Assembly (NCBI GenBank): GCA_003117195.1
Contig: BDSI01000237.1
Coordinates: forward strand, 1-64,000
Direction of reading: 5' to 3'
Length of the DNA stretch: 64,000 nt
Source: Eudorina sp. 2006-703-Eu-15
Taxonomy: Eukaryota > Chlorophyta > Chlorophyceae > Chlamydomonadales > Volvocaceae
The notes below the pieces were generated by a model, which saw nothing but the letters and a program-made list of their open reading frames with translations, did no database searches and was not told the origin of the DNA. Shown here one piece after another: positions 46,101 through 55,634 of the stretch. Position numbers and translations under genes: made by a program. How positions within the stretch are numbered: the stretch's first letter is position 1; every line of letters begins with the position of its first letter.

Positions 46101-47400
46101 GGTACAGAGGTACCTCTGCGGTACCTCTGCGGTACCGGGGCACACGAGCATGGCTGGATGTCTTGCGTCCGTCAGTATTCTGGGTCCTGCGTCCCTGCTT
46201 GCGCGCCCGTGTCGCCCCTGCCGCCACGTCTGCCGCTGCCGGCCTGCTGCCCGGCATGTATGTGTATGTGTATGCATCTGTAGGTATCGACCAGAAGGTG
46301 CTCAGGACGGCGGTGCAGTCGGGGCTGCTGGAGGGCTTCACCGTCCTACGCACCCTCAGCCTGGACGACACCGCCCGGCAGCTGTGCATGCTGACGCGGG
46401 CCATCGAGCGCCAGTGCCGTGGCCGGGCGGCGGAGGCCGGCGCAGCCGGCGGTGCGGGCGGTGCCACCGGTTCGCAGGAGGACGACGACCCGCTGTTGTC
46501 GTACACCGCCTGGGACGCGGGCCTGAAGACCCTGAAGCAGAGCATGAAGGTGCAGGCCATGTTTGGCCTCATGCTGTGCTCGGTGCAAGGTACGGACCCG
46601 GGGTGTGCGGTCGTCGCGTGGGGCCCGGGCCGGGGCAGGGGTGTCAAGTGGCAGGGGTGCCCAAGTGCCAGGGTATGCCCAACTGGGGAAGCATCCGCAT
46701 TCGGCAGAACGAAAGTCCGCTGACTGCCAGAGGATTGGTCCCGGAAAGCGGCGTTGTCAGGGTGCGGGGAAGGCCGGGAGCCCCCTGACGTCAATGAGCG
46801 TGTAACGGGGCTGGCGCGGCGGCGGCCCCACATATGCGCCAGACGCCAGGAGCTGCTACGGTAGGCCCCATCGGTGCCCCAACACCGATACCACCAGGTA
46901 CCGTACCCTTGGTGCGCCGGCGACGCGCCGTATCCGGGTTGTAAACCCTAGAACCCTGAACCCTAAACACCGCAACCCATCCATGCCTCGGTTCCTGTCC
47001 TCGGGTCCTGTACGGACCTCATGGCTGCCGCGTGCCCTTACAGCCCCTGATGCCTCCGATACCACCTCGGACACCTCCGCCCCTCTCTCCCGCCGCATGA
47101 CCAAACTACGCCACATTATTAAACTATGCCGCATGATCAAACCACGCCACATGATTAAAAATGGCAGGAATGGGCGAGGAGCGCGTGAACCGCATCCTTG
47201 CGCGCTACAGCACCCCGGCCTTCCTGTGGGAGAGCTACAAGGCGGCCATGCGCACCGCCGCCGCGGCGGGACGCGACCCCGCGGCGGCCGCCGAGCAGCT
47301 GCTGGCCGCCGAGGTGGGCGGCCAATGCAGCGCGCGGGTGTACCGGATGCTGTTCAGCAAGGGCGTCCCGCCCGAAGCGGTTGTGGGCATCGGCAGCTAA
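36838..47400 (+). CDS. MUS81: MUS81 crossover junction endonuclease, much enlarged
   Basis: MUS81 (with EME1) cuts branched DNA such as 3' flaps and nicked Holliday junctions in the nucleus. Exons are about 36838-36998 (start not fixed), 37520-38209, 39266-39421, 39690-39817, 40375-40508, 41051-42414, 42983-44037, 44435-44552, 44837-45009, 45568-45722, 46284-46589 and 47168-47400; all phases agree. The N-terminal helix-hairpin-helix region reads LSRATQSIGQHPTRIRT...VHGVGEF. The winged-helix region includes YAFMVVMYM, FYDGWSC and GWALAGRLYKSAVRYREVQ. The XPF-type nuclease reads VVLLADNREP, VGDFLW and ERKRTEDLLSSVRDGRY, retaining the ERKxxxD active site. A C-terminal helix-hairpin-helix ends at TAA. 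Family members are about 550-660 residues; this one is about 1,550 because of exons 2, 6 and 7. An upstream exon with the true start is possible. Confidence 0.9.
39886..39972. repeat. Dispersed repeat, copy 1 (MUS81 intron)
   Basis: TATATCTGACCGAGCCTGGC...AACCCAGCCCTAACGGAAAGACC matches 62,843-62,930 with a few differences. A shorter piece (AACCCAGCCCTAACGG) recurs near 7,986. Confidence 0.75.
41318..41402 (+). repeat. 18-bp coding repeat (GGSQGL) in MUS81 exon 6
   Basis: Five perfect or near-perfect units encoding GGSQGL, within the Gly/Ala-rich linker. Confidence 0.9.
42340..43055 (+). other. UBA-like motif split by an intron in MUS81
   Basis: Exon 6 ends ETDVDQLVAMGFDRQLARK and exon 7 begins ALQRVGGDLCQAIDLLDL. 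Joined at 42,414/42,983, they give the MGF...A...GD...A...LL pattern of a ubiquitin-associated three-helix domain. It lies between the winged helix and the nuclease. Confidence 0.65.
43660..43905 (+). repeat. Gln/Gly/Tyr-rich coding repeat (GSQQQQYGI) in MUS81 exon 7
   Basis: Around nine variable-length units of the form GSQ(n)YGI, built on CAG-rich codons. The composition resembles prion-like, phase-separating segments, which is inference. A separate nine-Gln run lies near 43,107-43,137. Confidence 0.85.
45297..45395. repeat. 17-bp tandem repeat in a MUS81 intron
   Basis: Six units of TAGGACCACACGCGCCG with small variations, in the intron between 45,009 and 45,568. Confidence 0.85.
46048..46137. 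repeat. Palindromic 11-bp repeat (GCGGTACCTCT) in a MUS81 intron
   Basis: Alternating direct and inverted copies of GCGGTACCTCT and its complement, each with a KpnI-like GGTACC, lie between 45,722 and 46,284. They can fold into several hairpins. Confidence 0.85.
46935..46975. repeat. Telomere-like short repeat in the last MUS81 intron
   Basis: Degenerate AACCCTA/AACCCTG units (GTAAACCCTAGAACCCTGAA then CCCTAAACACC). It may be an interstitial relic or chance. Confidence 0.45.
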
Positions 47401-48414
47401 GAAAGCGGGCGGCGTGCGCCGGGATGGGGTTAGGAGAGAGAGGTGTGTGGGCCGGAGCCCCGGGTCCCCGGGGCTATGTGTGTGTTGGGGGGGGGGCATC
47501 TATGTGTGTGCGGTTTCGCTGTCTTTATTGACAAAATGGGGCATCGAGGCCTTGCGGCTGAAAGGGGTCTCGGTTGGCGGGATGGCTGGGGAAGGGAATG
47601 GGGCCGTGCGCTTGGGCCCTAGGTGGTCCTAACGTTCGCCACTGGAGTGCGTACAAGTTACCTACCGTTAGGAGCAAGGGCGTTCGGTGGTGGGACGTTC
47701 GCATGTGTTGTTGGTTTGGCATCTGGTGACGTGAGGCGCAGTCCCTCGGAGCCGACGTTTGCGCAGGGGGTCAGACGAGAACCAAGCCCGGGGCGTGATG
47801 GAGGGGGATGTACAGGGGGGCGTAGTCGACGGAGCACGCGGGCGGAGCATGAAGCGGGCAATGACTGGGGGCCCAGGAAGGGTGGTAGGATTGAAGGTTG
47901 CGCGAGTTGCCATGGCCGAATGAGGCCGAACGGATGCCCCTGCCGTTGAATTCTAGGTGAGCACGCGATTCGTGTCTCGTGTCTCTCTAGGTGAGCACGC
48001 GCATCGTGTCTCTTGTGCGGTGCAATCTGCAGCAAGGGATGTGCCGGGGCCGGATGGGTGGATCCCGGGTCAGAAGCATGTAACCAGTCCAAGGGGTGCC
48101 ATCGAAAAGGAGGCATGCTTGTACGGTACTGCGGGGAGTTAGACTCCCCGCTCAGGAGAAAATACGACGCTGTCAAAAGGTAAGCCAGGGCTATACTTTA
48201 CAGTTATATGAGCGCTATGATTTGTAGGAGCTCGATTTCGGGGCATTCCGACCCAGAAAATTTATTTTACAGTTTGTCGTACTTGTGATGACGTACCACG
48301 TCTGCTTGCCTTGCCCAAGTATGTTCGTGTTCAAACTTGAGTGATCGAAGCCCCAGTCCGCCTCCATTCAGTGACTGGGGCGTAGTTTATGCCGTTGTAA
48401 CTTGCTTGAATACC
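47401..48414. other. MUS81 3' region and upstream region of the PDSW gene
   Basis: No gene is recognised. A TGTAA polyadenylation signal, as used in volvocine algae, lies at about 48,078-48,082 (GCATGTAACC) and could end the MUS81 transcript. Two near-copies of GTGAGCACGCG...CGTGTCTC lie at 47,957-48,012. Confidence 0.5.
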
Positions 48415-49175
48415 ATGGCAACCGTAGAGGAGCGTAAGGCTTTTCATGAAAAGGTTAATGATGTCTTCAAGAACCTGACGGGAGAGCCTGGCAAGCGCTG
48501 GGCGAGGCCGGATGAGCCCATTCTGCATACGCTGAATGATGAGAAGGAGGAGCCCCACATTTTCTTCCATAACACGAACTACCGCACGTCGCGGAAGTAC
48601 ATCAACGTGGAGAAGGTGAAGGTAAGGAAGGGCGGCTTTTTCGGAAGGCTAGCTTGAATGATTGCCGCAACATGGCTGCAGCGACATGGCCGTGCGATGC
48701 TCCTTGCGGATTGCAGATTCTACGTGAGCAAGCGCTGGAGTGCGTGCGCTCTGCCGGCACTGCGCGGTACCACAAGTGCACTGAGGTGCGAAACAATGCT
48801 AGCACTGTTGCTTTTTGTCAGGCGCGTGTAGATGCTTACTTAACTTCCTCGCTGGTGCAGGCCATCAAGCGCTTGCAGGCTGCAGTTCGGGTGAGTATCG
48901 GGATTATCGCGACCCTGGGGACGACACACACTCCGGGGTGATACCCTCCCGTATGCGGATGTACCGTCGTTCCCCTTTCCATCTCCATGACCCTGGGTTT
49001 TGTGCTGCATGTGTAGGTGTCGTCAAACGTGGACCGCGGCCCGCTGGCGCGCAAGCGCGATGTGGGTTTCATCTACCACAACAACAGGCTCAAGGAGCTG
49101 CAACAGCAGGCGGCGGAGCTGGAGATCGAGAACCCATACCCGCCCCCAGCCAAGCAGGCCAGCGGCGGCTATTGA
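48415..49175 (+). CDS. NDUFB10: Mitochondrial complex I accessory subunit PDSW/NDUFB10-like
   Basis: This is an accessory subunit of respiratory complex I, membrane arm. Exons are 48415-48621, 48717-48785, 48822-48890 and 49017-49175, all phase 0, giving about 167 residues. YINVEKVKILREQALECVRS and ARYHKC match the plant PDSW pattern (IEKxKILRExxxxC...HYxKC), including the paired cysteines. The ATG at 48415 (MATVEERKAF) is the first in frame with the conserved part. The C-terminal extension (LKELQQQAAELEIENPYPPP) is helical and charged. The family call rests on the central motif and is fairly secure. Its neighbour MUS81 is on the same strand. Confidence 0.75.
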
Positions 49176-49700
49176 GGATGACGCCTGCTTGGCGTGCTCT
49201 CACCAGAACGATGAGGTTGACTCTCGTGGCCCGGTAGTATCACGCGGCGGAGTCAAGTTGTCGCGGTGCTGACTGGCTTATCCGATGATAGTGTTACGGG
49301 GGGTGTTTGGGACGGCGAGTGGAGCCATGGGGTATTAAGCTGTTGGCAAAATGGTCGTCTCGACCCCGGGGGAATCCAAGGGAAATCGTAAATACAGGGG
49401 AGAACTTCAACCGCATCCGCGCGAGCTTGTCATCACATTGCGGCATACTGCACGGGTACTGCCGCTCAATCTGCGATGACGATGGGTGCGGACGAAATCC
49501 TTGTTAAGTGCGTGCGTGCTTGTCACCTTGACTGATTGACCGAAGAGGCGGGGACCGTACAGGAATTGTCCTAACCAGCTCATATCATGCTCAACCATAT
49601 GCACCCACCCATCGCTCGAATAGGAAGCGCCACCCACCCTGCCACCCGCACCGCACAACACATCACGATAAAACATCCATCCAGCCATCCATCCAGCCGC
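49176..49700. other. Convergent intergenic region (PDSW and TMEM209 3' ends)
   Basis: No gene is recognised. It should contain both 3' untranslated regions. A few ATCC repeats lie near 49,676-49,698. Confidence 0.5.
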
Positions 49701-52700
49701 TCACAAGAACCACGTCAGCCCTCCCAACATGCGGCCGCCGAGGGACACCACGGCGCCCACCGGCGGGGGCTGAACCACCGCATCGAGGGCGAGGTCGGGG
49801 TCCTGAATGTGCTGCCGGCCCATAGCGCCGTTGTACCGGACCTGCGAACGGGCCGCCGAGAAGCGTGGGAAGTCAAACATAAGGGTGAGCCCATTGAACC
49901 ATATCCCCGGTGTCATACCAGTTGCCCGTACGCAGTACCGTATGTTCACAGTGAACAAGCAGCCTCCTTCGCTACACACAGAGCTACCCCAGCGCACATA
50001 GCGCCGTACCGCCGCATATGTTGGCAGTCAGCTTCATGTGCATTTGCGGCTCCCCTTGCCGCACGACGTCACCGCTTCGCCTACCCTCCTACACCTACCC
50101 AGCAACAGACTCCAGAATCCTGACAGCAGCACGGCGCAGCGCCCAAACCCTCCGCAGCATCCTACCCGGCCGCGGCAGCTCAGCGTCCTCACCCACCTTG
50201 TGGTACTGCACGAAGAACAGGATGGCGTGGAAGACCCCGACGTACTGGTAGTTGGCGAGCACCATGAGGCGGCCGGCTGCCAGGTAACAAAAGAGCGGGG
50301 TGGCGCCCTGCAGCTGCAGCCCCAGCAGCGCGTCCATGTCCCGGCCGTGGCGCTCCGGCCGGTAGGTCAGGATGGCGCTGCACGCGGCGGTGCCACGGGT
50401 GCCCGAGGGCAGGGTGCCCAGGTAGAGCGGCTGCGTCCCCCTGCAGGACGGCAGGAAGGGAGTACAAGCCGGCGGGCACACCGCCGATGAAGATGGGCGT
50501 TGGCCTGCGGAACGAAGATATCTGGACCTGCGACAACCCCGCCCCCGCCCCACTAGCCATGCCAGCACTAACCTGGCCTCCGCCTGCCTTCAAGAACACG
50601 TGGGCGGGTGCGGAGCACGCAAGAGCGCGCGCACATGCTATATTGTTACCAGAGGGGCGCGCATTTCGAGCAGATGCATCGCAACGCGCCCGTAATGAAA
50701 TCAATGTTGCGGAAGATGACACACGCCAGAAGCCCTCCTACCCACAGGAAACGTGGAAGAGGAGATGGCCAACTCTCCGGCTGATGTATCCCCACTTACC
50801 CCTCCGCCTGTGTGTTCGGCGGCGACGTGAACTGCCAGCCGGGCGCGTCCAGGTACGCCGTGAAGAGGTAGAGGATCAGCGCACTGTCGCTGGGCAGCTG
50901 GTCCGCGGACCAGGGCCGACCGGCGTACGCGGAGCCGCCGTTCCAGGTGAACTCCTTTAGGCAGGACGACTCGGCCAGCTGCTGCACCCGCGTCCACACG
51001 TAGCCGGTGTTGGACGGCGGCAGGATGTCGGCGGGGCGCTTGCCGCGCATGACCGCCAGCAGGTCCGCATAACGATTGACGGCCTATCAGAAAGAGGTCG
51101 GTCGAAAGCGGGGCGCACCGGGCGAAAGTGTCAGCCGAGTCGAGTTAAATGCACACCCAGGTGAACAGCGCAAGTAGACCATACCTGTAGCCCTGACCCT
51201 TTTCACCGCCCCGCCGAGCACTCCCAAACAACAGCGGGAGGTGCCAAAGAAAACACTACAGCCTCCCTGCTGCTTCGTAAGGTCAGCGACAACCAGCAGC
51301 GACCCCGGCCTTGGACCCAGGCGCGTCTCACCGCCAGGAGCTCCTTGGCCTTGGGCGTGGTCGCGGCGTTGGGCTGGGCAGTCACGTGCTGCGTCAGCGA
51401 CATCTGGAGGGACCGCAGCACGACGTCCACGTCGCCCACGCCCGCGGAGCGCACGTCTGACAGTATGTCAGGCAGCGGCGGCAGACGAGGCGACTGGTTG
51501 AACTGTTGCAGCAGCTGCACGGGCACACCAAAAAGGGGGAGGAGTGAAAACGTCGGCGGGCTCCTCGTGGGGTGTGCACTGCATGAAGGGTCCGAAGAAG
51601 CAGTCCGACACACGGCACGGCAAGCGCGGCTTTTCGGGTTACTCCAGCTCAATGCAGCCAATGCAGCTCATCCTCTGGCACGGCTGAGACCAGCCGTGCA
51701 CAGCACGTTGCTGGCAGGGCTGACAGGGTGCGATAAGCTGTTCGCGTACCGTGTTCACGGGCTCGTGCGCGCTGACCACCGCCGCCACCAAGGGCTGCAG
51801 GACGCGCCCTGCCAGCCACTCCCGGAGCCGCTCTGTCCACAGCTCCAGCCAGTCCTGACGCGCCTTCAGAACTGTCACCATGAACTCCTCCACCTCTTCT
51901 GGCGCGCTGGGGGTTAGCGTCGGCGTGTCAGCGGCGGCCACGGCAGCCGCCTTCTTGGGCATCTGTGCGACAACGACAACGACAGGAAAGCGGGCTGAAC
52001 CGTCGGCCAAGCGAGTGGTCTTCCGTTTACGTGCCGTCCCGGTCCGTTTCGCCGATCCTGGTTTAGGAAAGATGAGAGACCCGGAGTCCCCGGCTACGTT
52101 CTTACCCAAGTCATGCGATAGAATGGCGCGTGTACACCGACTGGCAGAGTTCCGTTGGCGCCTTGGTCTGCGGGGATCGCCATTCGCAGCGCAGTACCGA
52201 TTCAGGACAAGGAGGGGCGGTGCGTATGGATCATGGGTATCATCGAGCACCTTTCAAGCATAACTACATTGGTACACGGTGTCCAAGAACAGGAAACCGA
52301 AATTTTGGCCTCGCGCAAAACTGATGCTGCAACCAAGCCCAGCGCACCGCTTCGCGCCTGTTCGCACTGCACCACCGCTACATAGTTGACCTTCCAACGC
52401 CCATACGAGTAAATCCACGGGCGAGTCGCGCTTTGCCGGACATACCTTGATCCGCGGCCACAGCGTGCGCCGCTGGGTGGTGCCCCGCGTGCCCGTAATG
52501 ACCTGGCGTAGCATCCGGCTGCAGCGGACCCCCCGTGGCGGCCGCCGCCGCGGCCCCTCCCAGGCTGTCAAAGTAGAACGAGAGCTGCTCGGGACTCGCC
52601 ACCACAGGACCCCCCGGAGAGAAGCCGGGCTGCTGCGGTGACCGCCTGCAGTCCAGAGTGAGAATCGCTCACATCTGTTAGGAACGAGCCCCCTCAGAAA

Positions 52701-54125
52701 ACCCACGGTAGAGCCAATAGTACCAGAGGGGCACTGATGTGACCGTCCGCGATTCTGACTTACCGGTATGGGTCCGACATCGGCGTTAGCATGAGGCCGC
52801 GGTCCAGGACGTCACCCATGCCGCCAGACGGTGTGCCCATCAGGCCACCGCCCATGGCCGACGTGCCTGTCGTGGCGCTGAAAGGGGTTCCGGGCAGACC
52901 ACCCGGTCCGGATGAACCCGCGTACCTCTGCAAAAGCCAGGTGTGCAATTGAGCAGAGGATCGTCAGTAAGACAGGTACGACATGCACGGGAAGAGGACC
53001 TAGGCAAGGGAAATGGCATATCAAAACCCAACCCATGCGAAACCCCAACCATGAACAAGTGGTTATGACACGCCGACGGGCCGACCATCAGGCTGCCACA
53101 TTCCGTTATCCCAAGCTGAACCGAGAGGGTCGCCCAAATTGCTCTCGGCCTCTGAGAAAGCGTCCCTTGCGCACCCACCTGAGGAGGTGTAATGGGGGTA
53201 AGCTGCTGCGCCCCGCCACCAGCACCAGCACGTAGAGGGGTCATGGAGAACGGCCTCCTCTGCCGCAACGGTTCTTGCCTATGAAGGCAAAGAATGGGGA
53301 TCCAGAGATACGTCACAGCATTCAACCAATTAAGCACGTAGGCGCATATGGGCCGCGGACGACCCCGCAACTCTCGCCCGTCGATCGGCTGCACACCAGC
53401 GGCCCCAGCCTAACAGGAATTCGTTTGCGGTAAGTACCAGCGGGTCCGTACCTGGGGGTCGGAGGGGGCAATCCGTACAGCTTCCTTTTGCTGCTTGGGA
53501 CGCTGTCTTGCCTGCGCATTGGCCATGACATCCAACGGCTGTCAGGCGGCCGGCAACAAGTCTGCACACGCCATTCCTCCGTACGACAGTACAGTGGAGG
53601 ACTCTGCATGAAGGCTGGACGCCCAAAGCCCGCGCCTTCCAAACACTCACGCCTTTGCCGCTTGCCGCGAGCTCCGCCATTTCGTCAGCGTATCGAGGGC
53701 CCTGCCACTGAGCACTATTGGCATCAGCCAGACCGCCGTCTCTGCGCATCAGACGATCGTGGTCCGCAAATGTGTTTCAAAGATAGTTCTAACACGTTAG
53801 AAGCGGTCTATCTTGGTCCAGAGTACTGTCCAAAGCCGCCAGGAGTGGTTTAACTTAAGTTTAAACTTACGGATGACAGTGCGAATCCACGACTGTGGTA
53901 AGGTGACTAGTAAAAGCGATCTGCAATGCATTCACGGCATGCCGTCGGCCAGCAAGTCTGCTGAATGAGATGGCGGGAACAAACATACCTATAGTTCAGA
54001 ATTAAAAGTGAAAATGCAATCCATGCGGCGTCCCATAGAAGGAATTTGATCGCTGTCGTAGTCCTGGTCACTGGCGCAACCACAGCTGCAGCGGAACTGG
54101 GGTCGGTATTCCATTTTGAAGGCAT
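49701..54125 (-). CDS. TMEM209: TMEM209-like nuclear-envelope/membrane protein (cytochrome b561 N-terminal family)
   Basis: Exons (minus): 54125-53989, 53701-53651, 53511-53452, 53257-53179, 52927-52764, 52645-52446, 51962-51750, 51514-51332, 51083-50800, 50440-50197 and 49841-49701. Exon 1 has an ATG and two hydrophobic stretches (IKFLLWDAAWIAFSLLIL). Later landmarks are KLYGLPPPTP, LREWLAGRVLQPLVAAV, SADQLPSDSALILYLFTAYL and FHAILFFVQYHK, in the order seen in animal and plant TMEM209 proteins. A low-complexity Gly/Thr/Pro segment (exons 4-6) separates the membrane part from the conserved domain. All phases agree except between 52446 (phase 1) and 51962 (phase 0), so a short exon or alternative site there was missed. 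Human TMEM209 is a nuclear-envelope protein; the role here is inferred. Confidence 0.78.
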
Positions 54126-54426
54126 TCTGAACCAATTTTAACTGCAGTTCTGTCACGATATGAGAGCGTTAGAATCAAAGCTGATCAAGCTAGGTTTACA
54201 GACACACAGGCAAACTCTCCGCACGACCGAATTCGCCGTATCATGCCGTACATGGCGACATGTTTCCCAAGGAAACTGTTGTAATCTGCGTTGGGACTAG
54301 TGGAAAACAGCCTTAGGGTGCACGTGTGCGGTGCTGGCAGCTGGAGTTTGGGCAGCACTGTTTCCGTGTCTGTCAACACAGAGATAGTCCAGGCCAGCTG
54401 CACCAAGACTGTAACATAACAGAAAG
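54126..54426. promoter_or_regulatory. Divergent promoter region between TMEM209 and NDUFA6
   Basis: Only 301 bp separate the two start codons on opposite strands, so both promoters and 5' untranslated regions must fit here or overlap. No specific element is identified. Confidence 0.6.
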
Positions 54427-55290
54427 ATGGCATCGCGCTTGGCCAAGCAGGTGGCTGCAGTGCAGCAAAAGGACAGGCTTTTCGGGGGCGCTGCACGGAG
54501 CTTCTACTTTGAGGTGCGATAGTGTGCTTGTTTGGTATTATGTACAGTTTCTGGTTTACATTATGGGATTAAGGTGTGAGGTCTCGCCTGCAGAACTGAT
54601 GTCGCTATCCGGTCCTCCCGCAGATTTGCCGTTGCTTGCCATTTATTCAGCGGTTACATAAGATGGAGGAGATGGTATCCGTGAGGGAGCTGCGGGCTAT
54701 CGTCAAGGACCGCTTTAACGAGTACAAGGACGTGAAGGACGGACGGGTGAGGATGCTGTACTTAGCTCCCGGGGGTTTCAGGATTTGCTGAGCCACCATT
54801 GTTCCCCGCAGGTTGTCGACCTCCTCATCTTCAAGGCGCGGGAGGAGATTGAGGTACGTGTTCGCGCATGAAAAACACAGTGCCTGTGGAATGGGCTGAT
54901 CGAGCACGGCGATAATGACACGACCTAATGTTGCGTCGCAGACGTACCTCCTCATGCACAAGCAGCGGCACCACGTGGTAAGCTATCGCGGGACACCTGG
55001 AAATTGCGGCGCTCTCTGACGCTCAAGTGTGCTGTACGTGCTTTGGGCAACCGCAGTTCGTATTGCGGCTGCTGCACCCATCTGCGCTTGGTGGCTGCCG
55101 TACAGCTGCTTGTCATCCTTGCCTAGCCTGGCTATTTAGATCGCTGGGTTTGTTTCGAACGTCGCAGTTGACGGAGGTCGTGGAGCCGTACTACAACAAG
55201 CAGCGGGCGGTGAAGAAGGTTTCCACCAACAGCCCGTTCCTGGACAGCTTCCTGAAATCGGCTTACCCGCAGCTGCCAGAGCGGCTCTGA
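54427..55290 (+). CDS. NDUFA6: Mitochondrial complex I accessory subunit B14/NDUFA6 (LYR family)
   Basis: Exons are 54427-54513, 54624-54746, 54812-54853, 54942-54977 and 55168-55290, all phase 0, giving 136 residues. VVDLLIFKAREEIETYLLMH followed by KQRHHV matches the most conserved part of plant and animal B14 (VIDLLIFKGxxEL...KQRHHI). The N-terminal helix AARSFYFEICRCLPFIQRLH is the degenerate LYR region that contacts acyl-carrier protein in complex I. The length is normal for the family. The first ATG (MASRLAKQ) opens the only matching frame. Confidence 0.85.
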
Positions 55291-55634
55291 GCACAGCTTG
55301 GTGTGCTATTGGTCAGCAACCCTTGGTGTAGGGGACAGCCTCCTGCGCTTAATTGGATCGAAATTTGAATCCTTGGCTTGGCAACCTAAGATGAATGTCG
55401 GGTAGAGTGACGCGTGGCGCTGTCTGGGGCGCCTCCCTGGCGGTTATGACCGAAGCAGTTCATGGCACGGTGGTGTTATTTGATAGATGTTACAATGGCT
55501 GCTCAGCCAGGGGCCGTGGCTAGTATTGCCAGACCGCCATATTGAGAAGAATACGGGCACAAACGTCCTTGCTACTGTTTTTCAGCAGCACTCGGTCGAG
55601 TATACAGACGATGATGCCAAGGCCTGCTCAAGGC
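55291..55634. other. Convergent intergenic region
   Basis: The 3' untranslated regions of NDUFA6 (+) and the coiled-coil gene (-). Nothing else recognised. Confidence 0.5.

Noticed and set aside
46935..46975. Chromosome-end telomere
   Set aside because: Only a few degenerate units inside an intron of MUS81, with coding sequence on both sides.
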